This document shows, piece by piece, positions 1-6,495 of a stretch of DNA of 18,093 bases. The DNA is from JBFEYJ01 sp041546305 (GTDB lineage: Bacteria; Pseudomonadota; Gammaproteobacteria; Thiohalomonadales; Thiohalomonadaceae), in NCBI GenBank assembly GCA_041546305.1, contig JBFEWO010000047.1:1-18093 (forward strand), in the 5' to 3' direction. Position 1 is the stretch's first letter; each line of letters opens with the position of its first letter. The position numbers and the translations under genes are program-made. A model generated the notes under the pieces. It searched no databases. It saw only the letters and a list, made by a program, of their open reading frames with translations, and was not told where the DNA came from.

Positions 1-530
1 CCGAAGGTCATCTCCCAGTGCGGGGTCATGATGTCCACCCCGAGCAACTTCTGCGCATCGACCATGTCCTGGGCATTGGTCCACAAGGAGGTGGCCGAGC
101 CCTGCCAGGTGTCGCCACCATCCAGCATCAGCGCTCCGGGGCGTGAAGCGCGCAGGCGCTTCACCAATGTGGCGAGGTGGGCAAAGCCACCCACCTTGCC
201 GAAACGCTGTGCCGCCTCAGTGAAATCGAGGTATGTAAAGGCGTGCGCCTCCATGGTGCCGGGGCGGATACCATACTGCTTGAGGAAGTTCTCACCGACC
301 AGGTGTGGCGCCTGACCGTACATGCCTGCCACGCCGAGATTGATATTCGGCTCACGGAACCAGATCGGCAGCAGCTGAGCGTGGCAGTCGGTGTAGTGCA
401 GGAAAGAGACATTGCCGAAACGCGGCACATCGTAAGGGTCACGTCCCATACCAGCGACCCCGGGCATGGCGAAACCAGCAGCTGCCGCGGCAGCCAGCAT
501 CTGTAAAAACTCACGACGTGAAATGCTCAT
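1..530 (-). CDS. soxB: Thiosulfohydrolase SoxB, N-terminal part (runs off left edge)
   Basis: SoxB is the periplasmic di-manganese hydrolase of the Sox thiosulfate-oxidation cycle; it releases sulfate from the sulfonate on the carrier SoxYZ. The visible 176 codons begin with a Tat signal (S4-R-R-E-F-L9, then an Ala-rich hydrophobic stretch to about residue 27). A metallophosphoesterase/5'-nucleotidase-type domain follows: HYTDCHAQL (D48, H50) and LDGGDTWQGS (D137, D140), plus the SoxB-typical segment LPIWFREPNINLG at 54-66. The ATG at 530 is preceded by AGGAG with good spacing (536-540). The family is about 560-580 aa, so roughly two thirds lies outside the window. It is co-directional with, and downstream of, the FixJ-type regulator, separated by 277 bp that hold its own likely promoter. 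Any other sox genes would be beyond the left edge; that cannot be seen. Confidence 0.95.
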   Translation of the reverse strand, partial: MSISRREFLQMLAAAAAAGFAMPGVAGMGRDPYDVPRFGNVSFLHYTDCHAQLLPIWFREPNINLGVAGMYGQAPHLVGENFLKQYGIRPGTMEAHAFTYLDFTEAAQRFGKVGGFAHLATLVKRLRASRPGALMLDGGDTWQGSATSLWTNAQDMVDAQKLLGVDIMTPHWEMTF

Positions 531-591
531 CCTCACTCCTTTTCATGCATCACGGGGTAATTGCCATATCGGCGCAAATATCGCTGCATAA

Positions 592-597
592 ATTATG
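592..597 (-). promoter_or_regulatory. Candidate -10 of the soxB promoter, inside a 13-bp palindrome
   Basis: On the minus strand CATAAT (5/6 match to TATAAT) lies about 60 nt upstream of the soxB ATG. No good -35 is visible 16-18 nt upstream, as expected for an activator-dependent promoter. The hexamer is embedded in the perfect palindrome GCATAA-A-TTATGC (586-598), which could be an operator. The GGGTTTACCC box lies about 65 nt upstream of the predicted start. Call made by eye. Confidence 0.35.
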
Positions 598-643
598 CGC
601 GGGAAGCTAAAACCACACTATTGGGAGGAATACCGAAGGGAAT

Positions 644-661
644 TAGGGTTTACCCTAGGGG
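644..661. promoter_or_regulatory. GGGTTTACCC inverted-repeat box upstream of soxB
   Basis: TAGGGT-TT-ACCCTA (644-657) is a perfect 6-bp inverted repeat, and it overlaps a second palindrome CCCTAGGG (653-660). This gives three GGG/CCC half-sites in 18 bp, a layout that fits a dimeric LuxR/NarL-type HTH regulator such as the FixJ-type protein encoded next door. The same 10-mer recurs at 3838 and 10281. The binding protein is inferred, not shown. Confidence 0.4.
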
Positions 662-739
662 AGAAAAACAGTTCAATGCAGAAAGTTAAAGTCCAAAGAG
701 GCATTCACCCAGATACGGCCGATTGTTTGGAGGATTAAA

Positions 740-762
740 ATCGCAGCGGGTGCTGCTCCCAC
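740..762 (-). repeat. REP-like hairpin
   Basis: Read on the minus strand the element begins GTGGGA and contains GCAGC-ACCC-GCTGC, a 5-bp stem with a 4-nt loop (stem bases 743-747 and 752-756). A GTGG/GTAG head followed by a short GC-rich hairpin is the format of gammaproteobacterial REP sequences. It sits just after the response-regulator stop and may also slow transcription there, although the following T-run is poor. Only one copy is seen in the window, so its repetitive nature is inferred. Confidence 0.4.
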
Positions 763-763
763 C

Positions 764-805
764 TTGAACCTTGATCTTTGAACAAAAAATTTTGAACCTT
801 GAACT
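764..805. repeat. Degenerate 7-bp tandem repeat (TTGAACC)
   Basis: Six heptads in register: TTGAACC, TTGATCT, TTGAACA, AAAAATT, TTGAACC, TTGAACT. Five of six keep TTGA. The array ends three bases before the response-regulator stop codon (808-810) and abuts the REP-like hairpin. No function is evident; replication slippage could make the copy number variable. Confidence 0.6.
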
Positions 806-807
806 TG

Positions 808-1425
808 TTATTTATCCGCATTGGCCACCGTCAGTGACATGCGCACCAGGTGTGACAAGGATTCGGCCTGTAACTTCTCCATCACCCGTGCTCGATGGGC
901 TTCAACTGTTTTCAGACTCACGCCAAGCTCCATGCTAATTTGCTTGTTTGAGGCACCGGCAACGACCAAGGCCAATACCTCATGTTCACGCGGAGTAAGC
1001 GTATCAAGACGGGCGCGCCACTCATCGATTTGTGCAAGGTTCGTCCGCTGTTCCCTATCCTGCTCGATCGCCCGTTGCACGGTATCCAGCAGCAGCTGAT
1101 CATTGAACGGCTTCTCAACAAAATCAAAGGCGCCAGCCTTCAGTGCCCGCACCGCCATCGGGACATCTGCATGGCCAGAGATTATCACCAGGGGCAAGCG
1201 AAACCCCCGATCCTTCAATACCCCCTGCAACTCCAGACCGCTCATACCGGGCATGCGAATATCGAGCAGTAGGCAACCGGGACGGTCCTCGCCAAAACCA
1301 TGTAAAAAGGCGTCGCCTGATGGAAAGGTCTCTGTGTTGAGCCCGACCGACTGCATCAGCCAGGAGAGTGAGTCGCGGACCGCTTCATCATCATCGACAA
1401 TAAATACCGTGCTCTGCTCGCTCAC
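808..1425 (-). CDS. ttrR: FixJ/TtrR-type response regulator
   Basis: This 205-aa two-domain regulator has an N-terminal receiver (residues 5-120; acidic pocket D11-D13, phospho-acceptor D55 in LLLDIRMPG, S83, K105 in EKPF). A LuxR/FixJ-type HTH follows (about 140-197; LTPREHEVL, then SNKQISMELGVSLKTVEAHR). I chose the GTG at 1425: the ORF is open to an ATG at 1482, but that adds 19 residues that fit no receiver. The GTG has GGGGAGGA ending 5 nt upstream and begins 1 nt after the kinase TAG, giving translational coupling. The partner is the adjacent kinase. By analogy with TtrSR/ThsSR it should activate tetrathionate- or thiosulfate-related promoters, and soxB downstream is the obvious target (inference). 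The symbol is by family similarity; thsR would fit equally. Confidence 0.85.
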   Translation of the reverse strand: MSEQSTVFIVDDDEAVRDSLSWLMQSVGLNTETFPSGDAFLHGFGEDRPGCLLLDIRMPGMSGLELQGVLKDRGFRLPLVIISGHADVPMAVRALKAGAFDFVEKPFNDQLLLDTVQRAIEQDREQRTNLAQIDEWRARLDTLTPREHEVLALVVAGASNKQISMELGVSLKTVEAHRARVMEKLQAESLSHLVRMSLTVANADK

Positions 1426-1426
1426 C

Positions 1427-3592
1427 CTAATCCTCCCCTTTATCCGATGGCAGGACGATGCGCAGGCGTGTGCCCTGATCACCAGAATGGTCCAGCATTA
1501 GCCACCCTCCATGCGCTTCAATAATACCGCGACTGATGGAAAGCCCCAGTCCCATGCCATGTTCCTTGGTGGTCACAAAAGGCTCGAAGATTTTTTCGCG
1601 CATTGCCTCATCGATTCCATGGCCGCTGTCCTGCACCACCAGTTCGATGTCACCATCCTCAAGTGACGACTGGATCAGCAGAAGACGCTCGCGCACCGGC
1701 ATATCCTGCATCGCCTCGATGGCGTTGCGGGTTAGGTTCAGCAACACCTGCTCGAGCTGGATATCGTGTGCCCACAATAGCGGCAACTCCTCCTGCAGCT
1801 GCAACTGCAGAGTCACCTTGGCCTTACGCAATTCGGGTTTCAGAAAGGCCACCAACTCCCGGATTAGACCATTGAGATCGACCCAGCTACGCTCCGGCTC
1901 TTCCTTGCGGATAAAACGGCGCAGCTGACGAATAATCTCCCCGGCCCGTTCGGCCTGTGAAGCCACCCGTTCCATCACTTCGATAAGTTGTTCACGGATC
2001 CCCTCCTTATCGCTTTGCAGCATGCGAATGGAACCGCGGGTGTAGTTACTGATCGCCGACAACGGCTGGTTAAGCTCATGGGCGATCCCCGAAGCCATTT
2101 CTCCCATGGTACTCAAACGCGCCACATGGGCCAGCTCGATCTGCCGCTGGCGAGCCTCCTCTGCGGCGTTCTTGCGTTCGGTAATATCGCGGAACACGAC
2201 CACCGCCCCCGTCGCTTTACCATATTCATCCCGAATCGGATTGCTGGAATATTCCACCGAGATACTGTGCCCATCCTTACACCAGAAGATATCGTCATCC
2301 ACGAAACGCGCCTGATTGTCGCGGAAGGTGTGGTAGACCGGACACTCATCACCAGGGTGGGGTGAGCCATCGGCGCGGGTATGATGCAACAACCAATGCT
2401 GGTTCTTACCGATGATCTCCCCTGCCTTCCAGCCGGTGATCTCCTCCATTGCCCGATTGACGAAGGTGGAGTTTCCTTCCAGGTCGACACCGTAAATACC
2501 ATCTGCCACTGAATCGAGGATCAAGGCGTGCTGTGCCTCCAGGCGCTGCTTGGCGTGGGAAAGTGCCCGGTTCAATCGCCACACCCAGGTACTCATGCCC
2601 CCCATAAACAGCAGCAATAACAGGCCGCTGAGTAACCAGGCCCAATAACGTAACAGCACATCCAGCAGGGTAAAGCGACGCTCATGCTGGTAGGGCGGCA
2701 ACAGCAGCTCGCGCAACAGGTTGTGCACCGGCTGGTAATCCAGCGGAATGGTCCAGCCCGCATAATTGCCGGCGACGGTGGCAGGGTCGTCCTCAGGCAT
2801 TGCCGCCAGCGCAATCGATACCCGATGGGCCAGTTCATTGGAGGTATAACGGACTTTGCTGAAAGGCCATTCGGGGTAGAGCCGTGTACTGTGCAGCAGT
2901 GGGAAGTCCGCATAGTGCTTTTGCTCAATGATGCGAAACTCGTTGAGCCGTATTCGCCCCTCCGCAGCCATCCGCTCCAGGATGTCACTGCGGACGGTAC
3001 CGGCATCGACCCACCCCTCCCTAACCGCCAACACGACCCGGTCATGAGTACCCAGGAAGGTCAGTTCGACGAAATCGCGATAGGGGTTGATGCCCGCCGC
3101 CTTTAACTCGCGCAACGCCATCTGATAACCGCCCAACGAGGTCTCATCGACTGCGGCAAAAGAGCTTCCCTTGATGTCTGCCATGGTATTCAGGTCGTAT
3201 CGCTCGGCACGGGCGAATATCACCCCGGCGAAAATATTGAACACCTCACTGCCCCACCGGTTTTTCATGGTGGCGATACGCGAAACCCGATGACGAGCCT
3301 CGAGGTTTACGTAAATGGCCGGGTTGACGAGAATAAAATCCACCAAGCCATTGCCCACCGCCTCGTCCACCTCGTCAAAATTGAGCGGGTCGATATAAAA
3401 ACGGTACTCGGGTAAGGCACGGCTGAGGTAATCGGCGGTTTTGGACCAGTGGCTAATTGTCGCCTCATCACCCCGGTGGCTGAGCACACCGATGCTGACC
3501 GGTTGTGCTGCCTGCACACTGAATGCCCCTCCCAATAACCAGAAGATGGCCGGAAGGGCTAGCCACCAAGCCGATGCACTTCTATGAGGCAT
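1427..3592 (-). CDS. ttrS: TtrS/ThsS-like sensor histidine kinase (PhnD-like sensor, PAS, HisKA)
   Basis: This 721-aa inner-membrane kinase has, in order: a signal peptide/anchor (1-28, ending VQA); a periplasmic PhnD-like binding domain (about 30-290; IGVLSHRG, VDFILVNPAIY, SFAAVDETSLGGYQ, TFLGTHDRVVLAV); a transmembrane helix (about 316-335); a PAS domain (355-473); HisKA with phospho-acceptor H505 in IAHELNQPLS; and HATPase_c (N-box LLNLTRNAIEAM, G1 DSGHGID, F/G2 EPFVTTKEHGMGLGLS). The sensor type is that of tetrathionate sensor TtrS and thiosulfate sensor ThsS; the PAS domain is, from memory, not part of the classical TtrS. The sensor contains no Cys, so ligand recognition should be non-covalent. 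The ORF extends to a TTG at 3616, but the ATG at 3592 places the signal peptide correctly and leaves 8 nt after the upstream gene. It overlaps nothing and precedes the regulator by 1 nt. Confidence 0.85.
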   Translation of the reverse strand: MPHRSASAWWLALPAIFWLLGGAFSVQAAQPVSIGVLSHRGDEATISHWSKTADYLSRALPEYRFYIDPLNFDEVDEAVGNGLVDFILVNPAIYVNLEARHRVSRIATMKNRWGSEVFNIFAGVIFARAERYDLNTMADIKGSSFAAVDETSLGGYQMALRELKAAGINPYRDFVELTFLGTHDRVVLAVREGWVDAGTVRSDILERMAAEGRIRLNEFRIIEQKHYADFPLLHSTRLYPEWPFSKVRYTSNELAHRVSIALAAMPEDDPATVAGNYAGWTIPLDYQPVHNLLRELLLPPYQHERRFTLLDVLLRYWAWLLSGLLLLLFMGGMSTWVWRLNRALSHAKQRLEAQHALILDSVADGIYGVDLEGNSTFVNRAMEEITGWKAGEIIGKNQHWLLHHTRADGSPHPGDECPVYHTFRDNQARFVDDDIFWCKDGHSISVEYSSNPIRDEYGKATGAVVVFRDITERKNAAEEARQRQIELAHVARLSTMGEMASGIAHELNQPLSAISNYTRGSIRMLQSDKEGIREQLIEVMERVASQAERAGEIIRQLRRFIRKEEPERSWVDLNGLIRELVAFLKPELRKAKVTLQLQLQEELPLLWAHDIQLEQVLLNLTRNAIEAMQDMPVRERLLLIQSSLEDGDIELVVQDSGHGIDEAMREKIFEPFVTTKEHGMGLGLSISRGIIEAHGGWLMLDHSGDQGTRLRIVLPSDKGED

Positions 3593-3600
3593 TCGCAAAT

Positions 3601-4281
3601 TTACACCAGGCGCCAAACCAGCCAGGCCACCGCGGCGGCCATCAGCGCCAGCGCCAGCCAGAACCGGGGAGCAAGGGACCCCTCGACGACCGGCAACAGG
3701 TAACCGTCACGAGCGGGATCGATTTTTCGGATACGTTGGCCGATTTCATCCCAGGCAGTCTGATGTTGCGGCTTTAACGGTTGGGACTGCTCGCCCCGCG
3801 CCAGAGCCACCAGATCCTCCCGCATCCACACCCCTTCGGGTTTACCCTTGGGGAAACTGCAGTTGCCCACAAATAACACCGTACCGCTCACCTCTGCCTT
3901 CGGCAGGTGGTAACGCAAGGTCGAAAGCTGGGCGTCAATGTGATAGAGGGGATTGGAAAACCGAATGGTGCGCTTGCCCAGCACCTGAGCCCAGGTATCC
4001 ATCCGCTCACCGCCAAAAATAATCCCGTTACGGCGGTTGGTCGAAAGGGCGATGATGCCCTGCGGCGTCAACAGCAGTTGTTCATAGAAACTCTGTCCTC
4101 CCATCCCATCATCAATCAGGACATGTTTCAACTGCGCGACGCCGACAGCCGCAATGCATTTTTCCAATCGCCGCTGCGCTATACGCTGCCGCAGCCATGG
4201 CAACAGAAGCAGCATGGCAATGAGTAACAGTCCCAGCGGGACACCCCATGTTTCAAGTTGTACCTGCATTGCTTGCTCCAT
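3601..4281 (-). CDS. Two-TM membrane protein with degenerate NERD-like domain
   Basis: The protein is 226 aa, with a hydrophobic helix at 12-29, a basic stretch, a middle domain (about 45-145) and a C-terminal helix (about 206-224). The middle domain follows the NERD (nuclease-related) pattern: LLLTPQGIIAL, then NGIIFGGERMDTWAQV, then FSNPLYHIDAQLSTLR. In NERD the strand after the Gly carries a catalytic E-x-K; here the matching segment reads ALSTNRRNG, so both acidic and Lys positions appear lost. A nuclease role is therefore doubtful. The ATG at 4281 overlaps the cysS stop (TAATG). An ATG at 4269 has a better GGAG 6 nt upstream and would give 222 aa. Its place between cysS and the kinase puts it in their operon. 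The NERD assignment is by eye, and the function is unknown. Confidence 0.7.
   Translation of the reverse strand: MEQAMQVQLETWGVPLGLLLIAMLLLLPWLRQRIAQRRLEKCIAAVGVAQLKHVLIDDGMGGQSFYEQLLLTPQGIIALSTNRRNGIIFGGERMDTWAQVLGKRTIRFSNPLYHIDAQLSTLRYHLPKAEVSGTVLFVGNCSFPKGKPEGVWMREDLVALARGEQSQPLKPQHQTAWDEIGQRIRKIDPARDGYLLPVVEGSLAPRFWLALALMAAAVAWLVWRLV
3838..3853. promoter_or_regulatory. Third GGGTTTACCC box (inside the NERD-like gene)
   Basis: GGGTTTACCCTTGGGG matches the soxB-upstream box GGGTTTACCCTAGGGG at 15 of 16 bases. Here it is within coding sequence (minus strand, P-K-G-K-P-E-G), about 245 nt upstream of the kinase start. The coding context makes chance a real possibility. Confidence 0.2.
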
Positions 4282-5705
4282 TAATCGCGACGCCAAGTCG
4301 TCCCCTGGGGACCATCCTCGAGCACGATGCCCTGTGCCTTAAGTTCATCGCGAATGCGGTCGGATTCTGCCCAATTCTTGTCCTGGCGGGCCTGCAGGCG
4401 GGCCTCGATCAGCGCCTCGATGGCCGTGTCGTCCAACCCGCCCTCGCTACTGCCGCCCTTGAGGAAGACCTCCGGTTCACGCTGCAACAGTCCCAGCAGA
4501 CTTCCCAATACCTTGAGGCTCGCCGCACAGTGGGCAGCCTTTACCAACTCTCCGGTGCTCTTCAACCGATTGACTTCGCCGGCGATCTTGTGCAGCTCGG
4601 CTATGGCCTCGGAGGTATTGAAGTCATCATCCATCACCTTCCAGAACTGCATGACATTCGTGGCAGGCGTCAGGAACTCCTCCGCCGAATACTCCTCCTT
4701 GATCTCCAGATCGCGCAGCGCGGTGTAAAGACTGGTGAGGGCATTCTTGGCCCCGTCTAGGTGCTGATCCGAGTAGTTCAGCGGGCTGCGGTAGTGGCTG
4801 GTGAGAATGAAATAACGAATCACCTCTGGGTCGTACTTCTTCATGACCTCACGAATGGTGAAGAAGTTGCCAAGGGACTTGGACATCTTCTCGTTATCCA
4901 CCCGCACGAAGCCGTTATGCAACCAGTAGTTGACGAAGGTGCAGCCGCAGGCCCCCTCGCTCTGGGCAATCTCGTTCTCGTGGTGCGGGAACTGCAGATC
5001 GAGTCCGCCGCCATGGATATCGAAGTGGTCGCCAAGGGCCTGGGTCGACATGGCCGAGCACTCGATATGCCAGCCGGGGCGGCCGTTGCCCCAGGGCGAC
5101 TCCCAGTAGGGCTCACCCGGTTTGGCGGCCTTCCACAGCACGAAATCGAGCGGGTCGGCCTTGGCTTCGTCTACCGCCACGCGCTCACCGGCACGCAGGT
5201 CTTCCGGATTTTTGCCGGAGAGTTTGCCGTAGCCCTCGAATTTCGACACATCGTAATACACATCCCCGTTGCTGGCGGCGTAGGCATAGCCATGGGCGAT
5301 CAGCTTCTCGATCATGGCGATGATCTCGGGCATGTGCAGGGTGGCGCGAGGCTCCAGGTCCGGGCGCTGTACCCCCAGGGCGTCGGCATCCTCATGCATT
5401 GCCTTGATAAAGCGGCCGGTCAGGGCGGTGAAATCCTCTTTGTTATCGTTGGCACGGGCAATGATCTTGTCATCGATATCGGTGATATTGCGCACATAGG
5501 TCACCGCCTCATCACCATAGATATGGCGCAAATAACGATTGATCACATCGAACACCACCAGCACCCGTGCATGGCCAATGTGGCAGTAGTCGTAGACCGT
5601 CATGCCGCAGACATACATACGCACCCGTGCCGGATCGATGGGCACGAAACGCTCTTTTTGCTTGCTGAGGTTGTTGTGGACCTTTAAGTCGTGTTGATAC
5701 GCCAT
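4281..5705 (-). CDS. cysS: Cysteinyl-tRNA synthetase
   Basis: This class Ia aminoacyl-tRNA synthetase charges tRNA-Cys in the cytoplasm. At 474 aa it is close to the usual ~460. The HIGH motif is at 42-45 (CHIGHARV) and KMSKS at 273-277 (NEKMSKSLGN). Zinc ligands C33, C216 (HIECSAM), H241 and E245 (FPHHENE) are all in place, as are the DIDDKII segment and the C-terminal anticodon-binding end (TTWRRD). The ATG at 5705 has GGAAGAG at a normal distance. It is divergent from the cyclophilin/lpxH operon, a common gammaproteobacterial arrangement. It appears to be the first gene of a four-gene minus-strand run leading into the two-component system. Confidence 0.97.
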   Translation of the reverse strand: MAYQHDLKVHNNLSKQKERFVPIDPARVRMYVCGMTVYDYCHIGHARVLVVFDVINRYLRHIYGDEAVTYVRNITDIDDKIIARANDNKEDFTALTGRFIKAMHEDADALGVQRPDLEPRATLHMPEIIAMIEKLIAHGYAYAASNGDVYYDVSKFEGYGKLSGKNPEDLRAGERVAVDEAKADPLDFVLWKAAKPGEPYWESPWGNGRPGWHIECSAMSTQALGDHFDIHGGGLDLQFPHHENEIAQSEGACGCTFVNYWLHNGFVRVDNEKMSKSLGNFFTIREVMKKYDPEVIRYFILTSHYRSPLNYSDQHLDGAKNALTSLYTALRDLEIKEEYSAEEFLTPATNVMQFWKVMDDDFNTSEAIAELHKIAGEVNRLKSTGELVKAAHCAASLKVLGSLLGLLQREPEVFLKGGSSEGGLDDTAIEALIEARLQARQDKNWAESDRIRDELKAQGIVLEDGPQGTTWRRD

Positions 5706-5747
5706 TCGCTCTCTTCCAAGTTCAGTGCCGCCAGGGCCCAGCCGCGC

Positions 5748-5777
5748 ATGTTAGCCCAAAAGCCCCGATCGCGACAA
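5748..5777 (-). promoter_or_regulatory. Candidate cysS promoter
   Basis: On the minus strand TTGTCG (5777-5772), an 18-nt spacer and TAACAT (5753-5748) would start transcription about 35 nt upstream of the cysS ATG. Both hexamers are 4/6 matches. A separate inverted repeat, CAGGG-N7-CCCTG (5786-5802), lies farther into the same divergent region and could be an operator. Confidence 0.25.
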
Positions 5778-5831
5778 AGCCCTGGCAGGGAATGATACCC
5801 TGAGGTTCTTTCCTCCCCTCGCCCAAGCCGA

Positions 5832-5837
5832 TATCAT
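5832..5837 (+). promoter_or_regulatory. Candidate -10 for the cyclophilin/lpxH operon
   Basis: TATCAT lies 31 nt upstream of the lipoprotein cyclophilin ATG. No convincing -35 is seen 16-18 nt upstream. A TTGACA at 5845 has no matching -10 and is ignored. Confidence 0.2.
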
Positions 5838-5868
5838 GGCGCCTTTGACAAGGCACAGAGGATATCGA

Positions 5869-6492
5869 ATGAAGAAGTTGACCTATCTGCTGCTGGCATT
5901 GGTGCTGGGTGCCTGCGGCGACCAGAGCCAAAGCGTTGACACCCCTGCCACCACTGCCGCCACCGAGAATCCAAGAGTACTGATGCAGACCAGCATGGGT
6001 GATATCGTCATAGAACTGTACCCGCAACAGGCACCTAGAACCGTGGCTAACTTCCTGCAGTACGTCGATGACGGTTTCTACAATGGCACCATCTTCCACC
6101 GTGTGATCGACGGCTTCATGATCCAGGGCGGGGGCTTTATCCCGGATATGCAGCAGAAACCCACCCGACCGCCCATTATGAACGAGGCGGACAACGGCCT
6201 GCGCAACACCACCGGCTCTATCGCAATGGCTCGCACCATGGACCCGCACTCGGCCACCGCCCAGTTCTTCATCAACGTAAATCACAACGACAGTCTCGAT
6301 TTTCGTGAAAAGACCCCGCGCGCCTGGGGCTATGCGGTATTTGGGCGTGTGGTTGACGGCATGGACGTGGTCCAGGCCATCAAGGGCGTCAGCACCGGCA
6401 GCCGCGGCATGTACCGCGACGTTCCAATGACTAACATCATCATCAAGCAGGTCTCACGCCTGAATGGCGCCGCGGCCTCCAGCAAGGAGTAA
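5869..6492 (+). CDS. Lipoprotein cyclophilin-type peptidyl-prolyl isomerase
   Basis: This 207-aa cyclophilin catalyses cis-trans isomerisation of X-Pro bonds, here on the periplasmic face of the envelope. It has a lipoprotein signal peptide with lipobox LGAC (lipidated C16). Gly at +2 gives no inner-membrane retention signal, so outer-membrane placement is likely. A linker to about residue 40 is followed by the cyclophilin domain with the core motifs FHRV, MIQGGG and AQFFINV. The frame is open to an ATG at 5836, but the ATG at 5869 starts the signal peptide and has AGAGGA upstream. The next gene encodes a closely similar cyclophilin 3 nt downstream, so the pair looks like a tandem duplication in which one copy gained a lipoprotein export signal. 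Confidence 0.92.
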   Translation: MKKLTYLLLALVLGACGDQSQSVDTPATTAATENPRVLMQTSMGDIVIELYPQQAPRTVANFLQYVDDGFYNGTIFHRVIDGFMIQGGGFIPDMQQKPTRPPIMNEADNGLRNTTGSIAMARTMDPHSATAQFFINVNHNDSLDFREKTPRAWGYAVFGRVVDGMDVVQAIKGVSTGSRGMYRDVPMTNIIIKQVSRLNGAAASSKE

Positions 6493-6495
6493 GAC

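Noticed and set aside
1426..1482. Longer N-terminus for the response regulator from an ATG at 1482
   Set aside because: It would overlap the kinase by 56 nt and add residues foreign to receiver domains; the GTG at 1425 has a strong ribosome-binding site at the right distance.
4761..5687. 308-aa open frame on the plus strand opposite cysS
   Set aside because: It is fully antisense to a perfect cysteinyl-tRNA synthetase, shows no family motifs, and is the usual antisense shadow of biased codons.
5845..5850. Perfect TTGACA just upstream of the lipoprotein cyclophilin
   Set aside because: The matching -10 would lie inside the start of the gene and no TATAAT-like hexamer is there; taken as chance.
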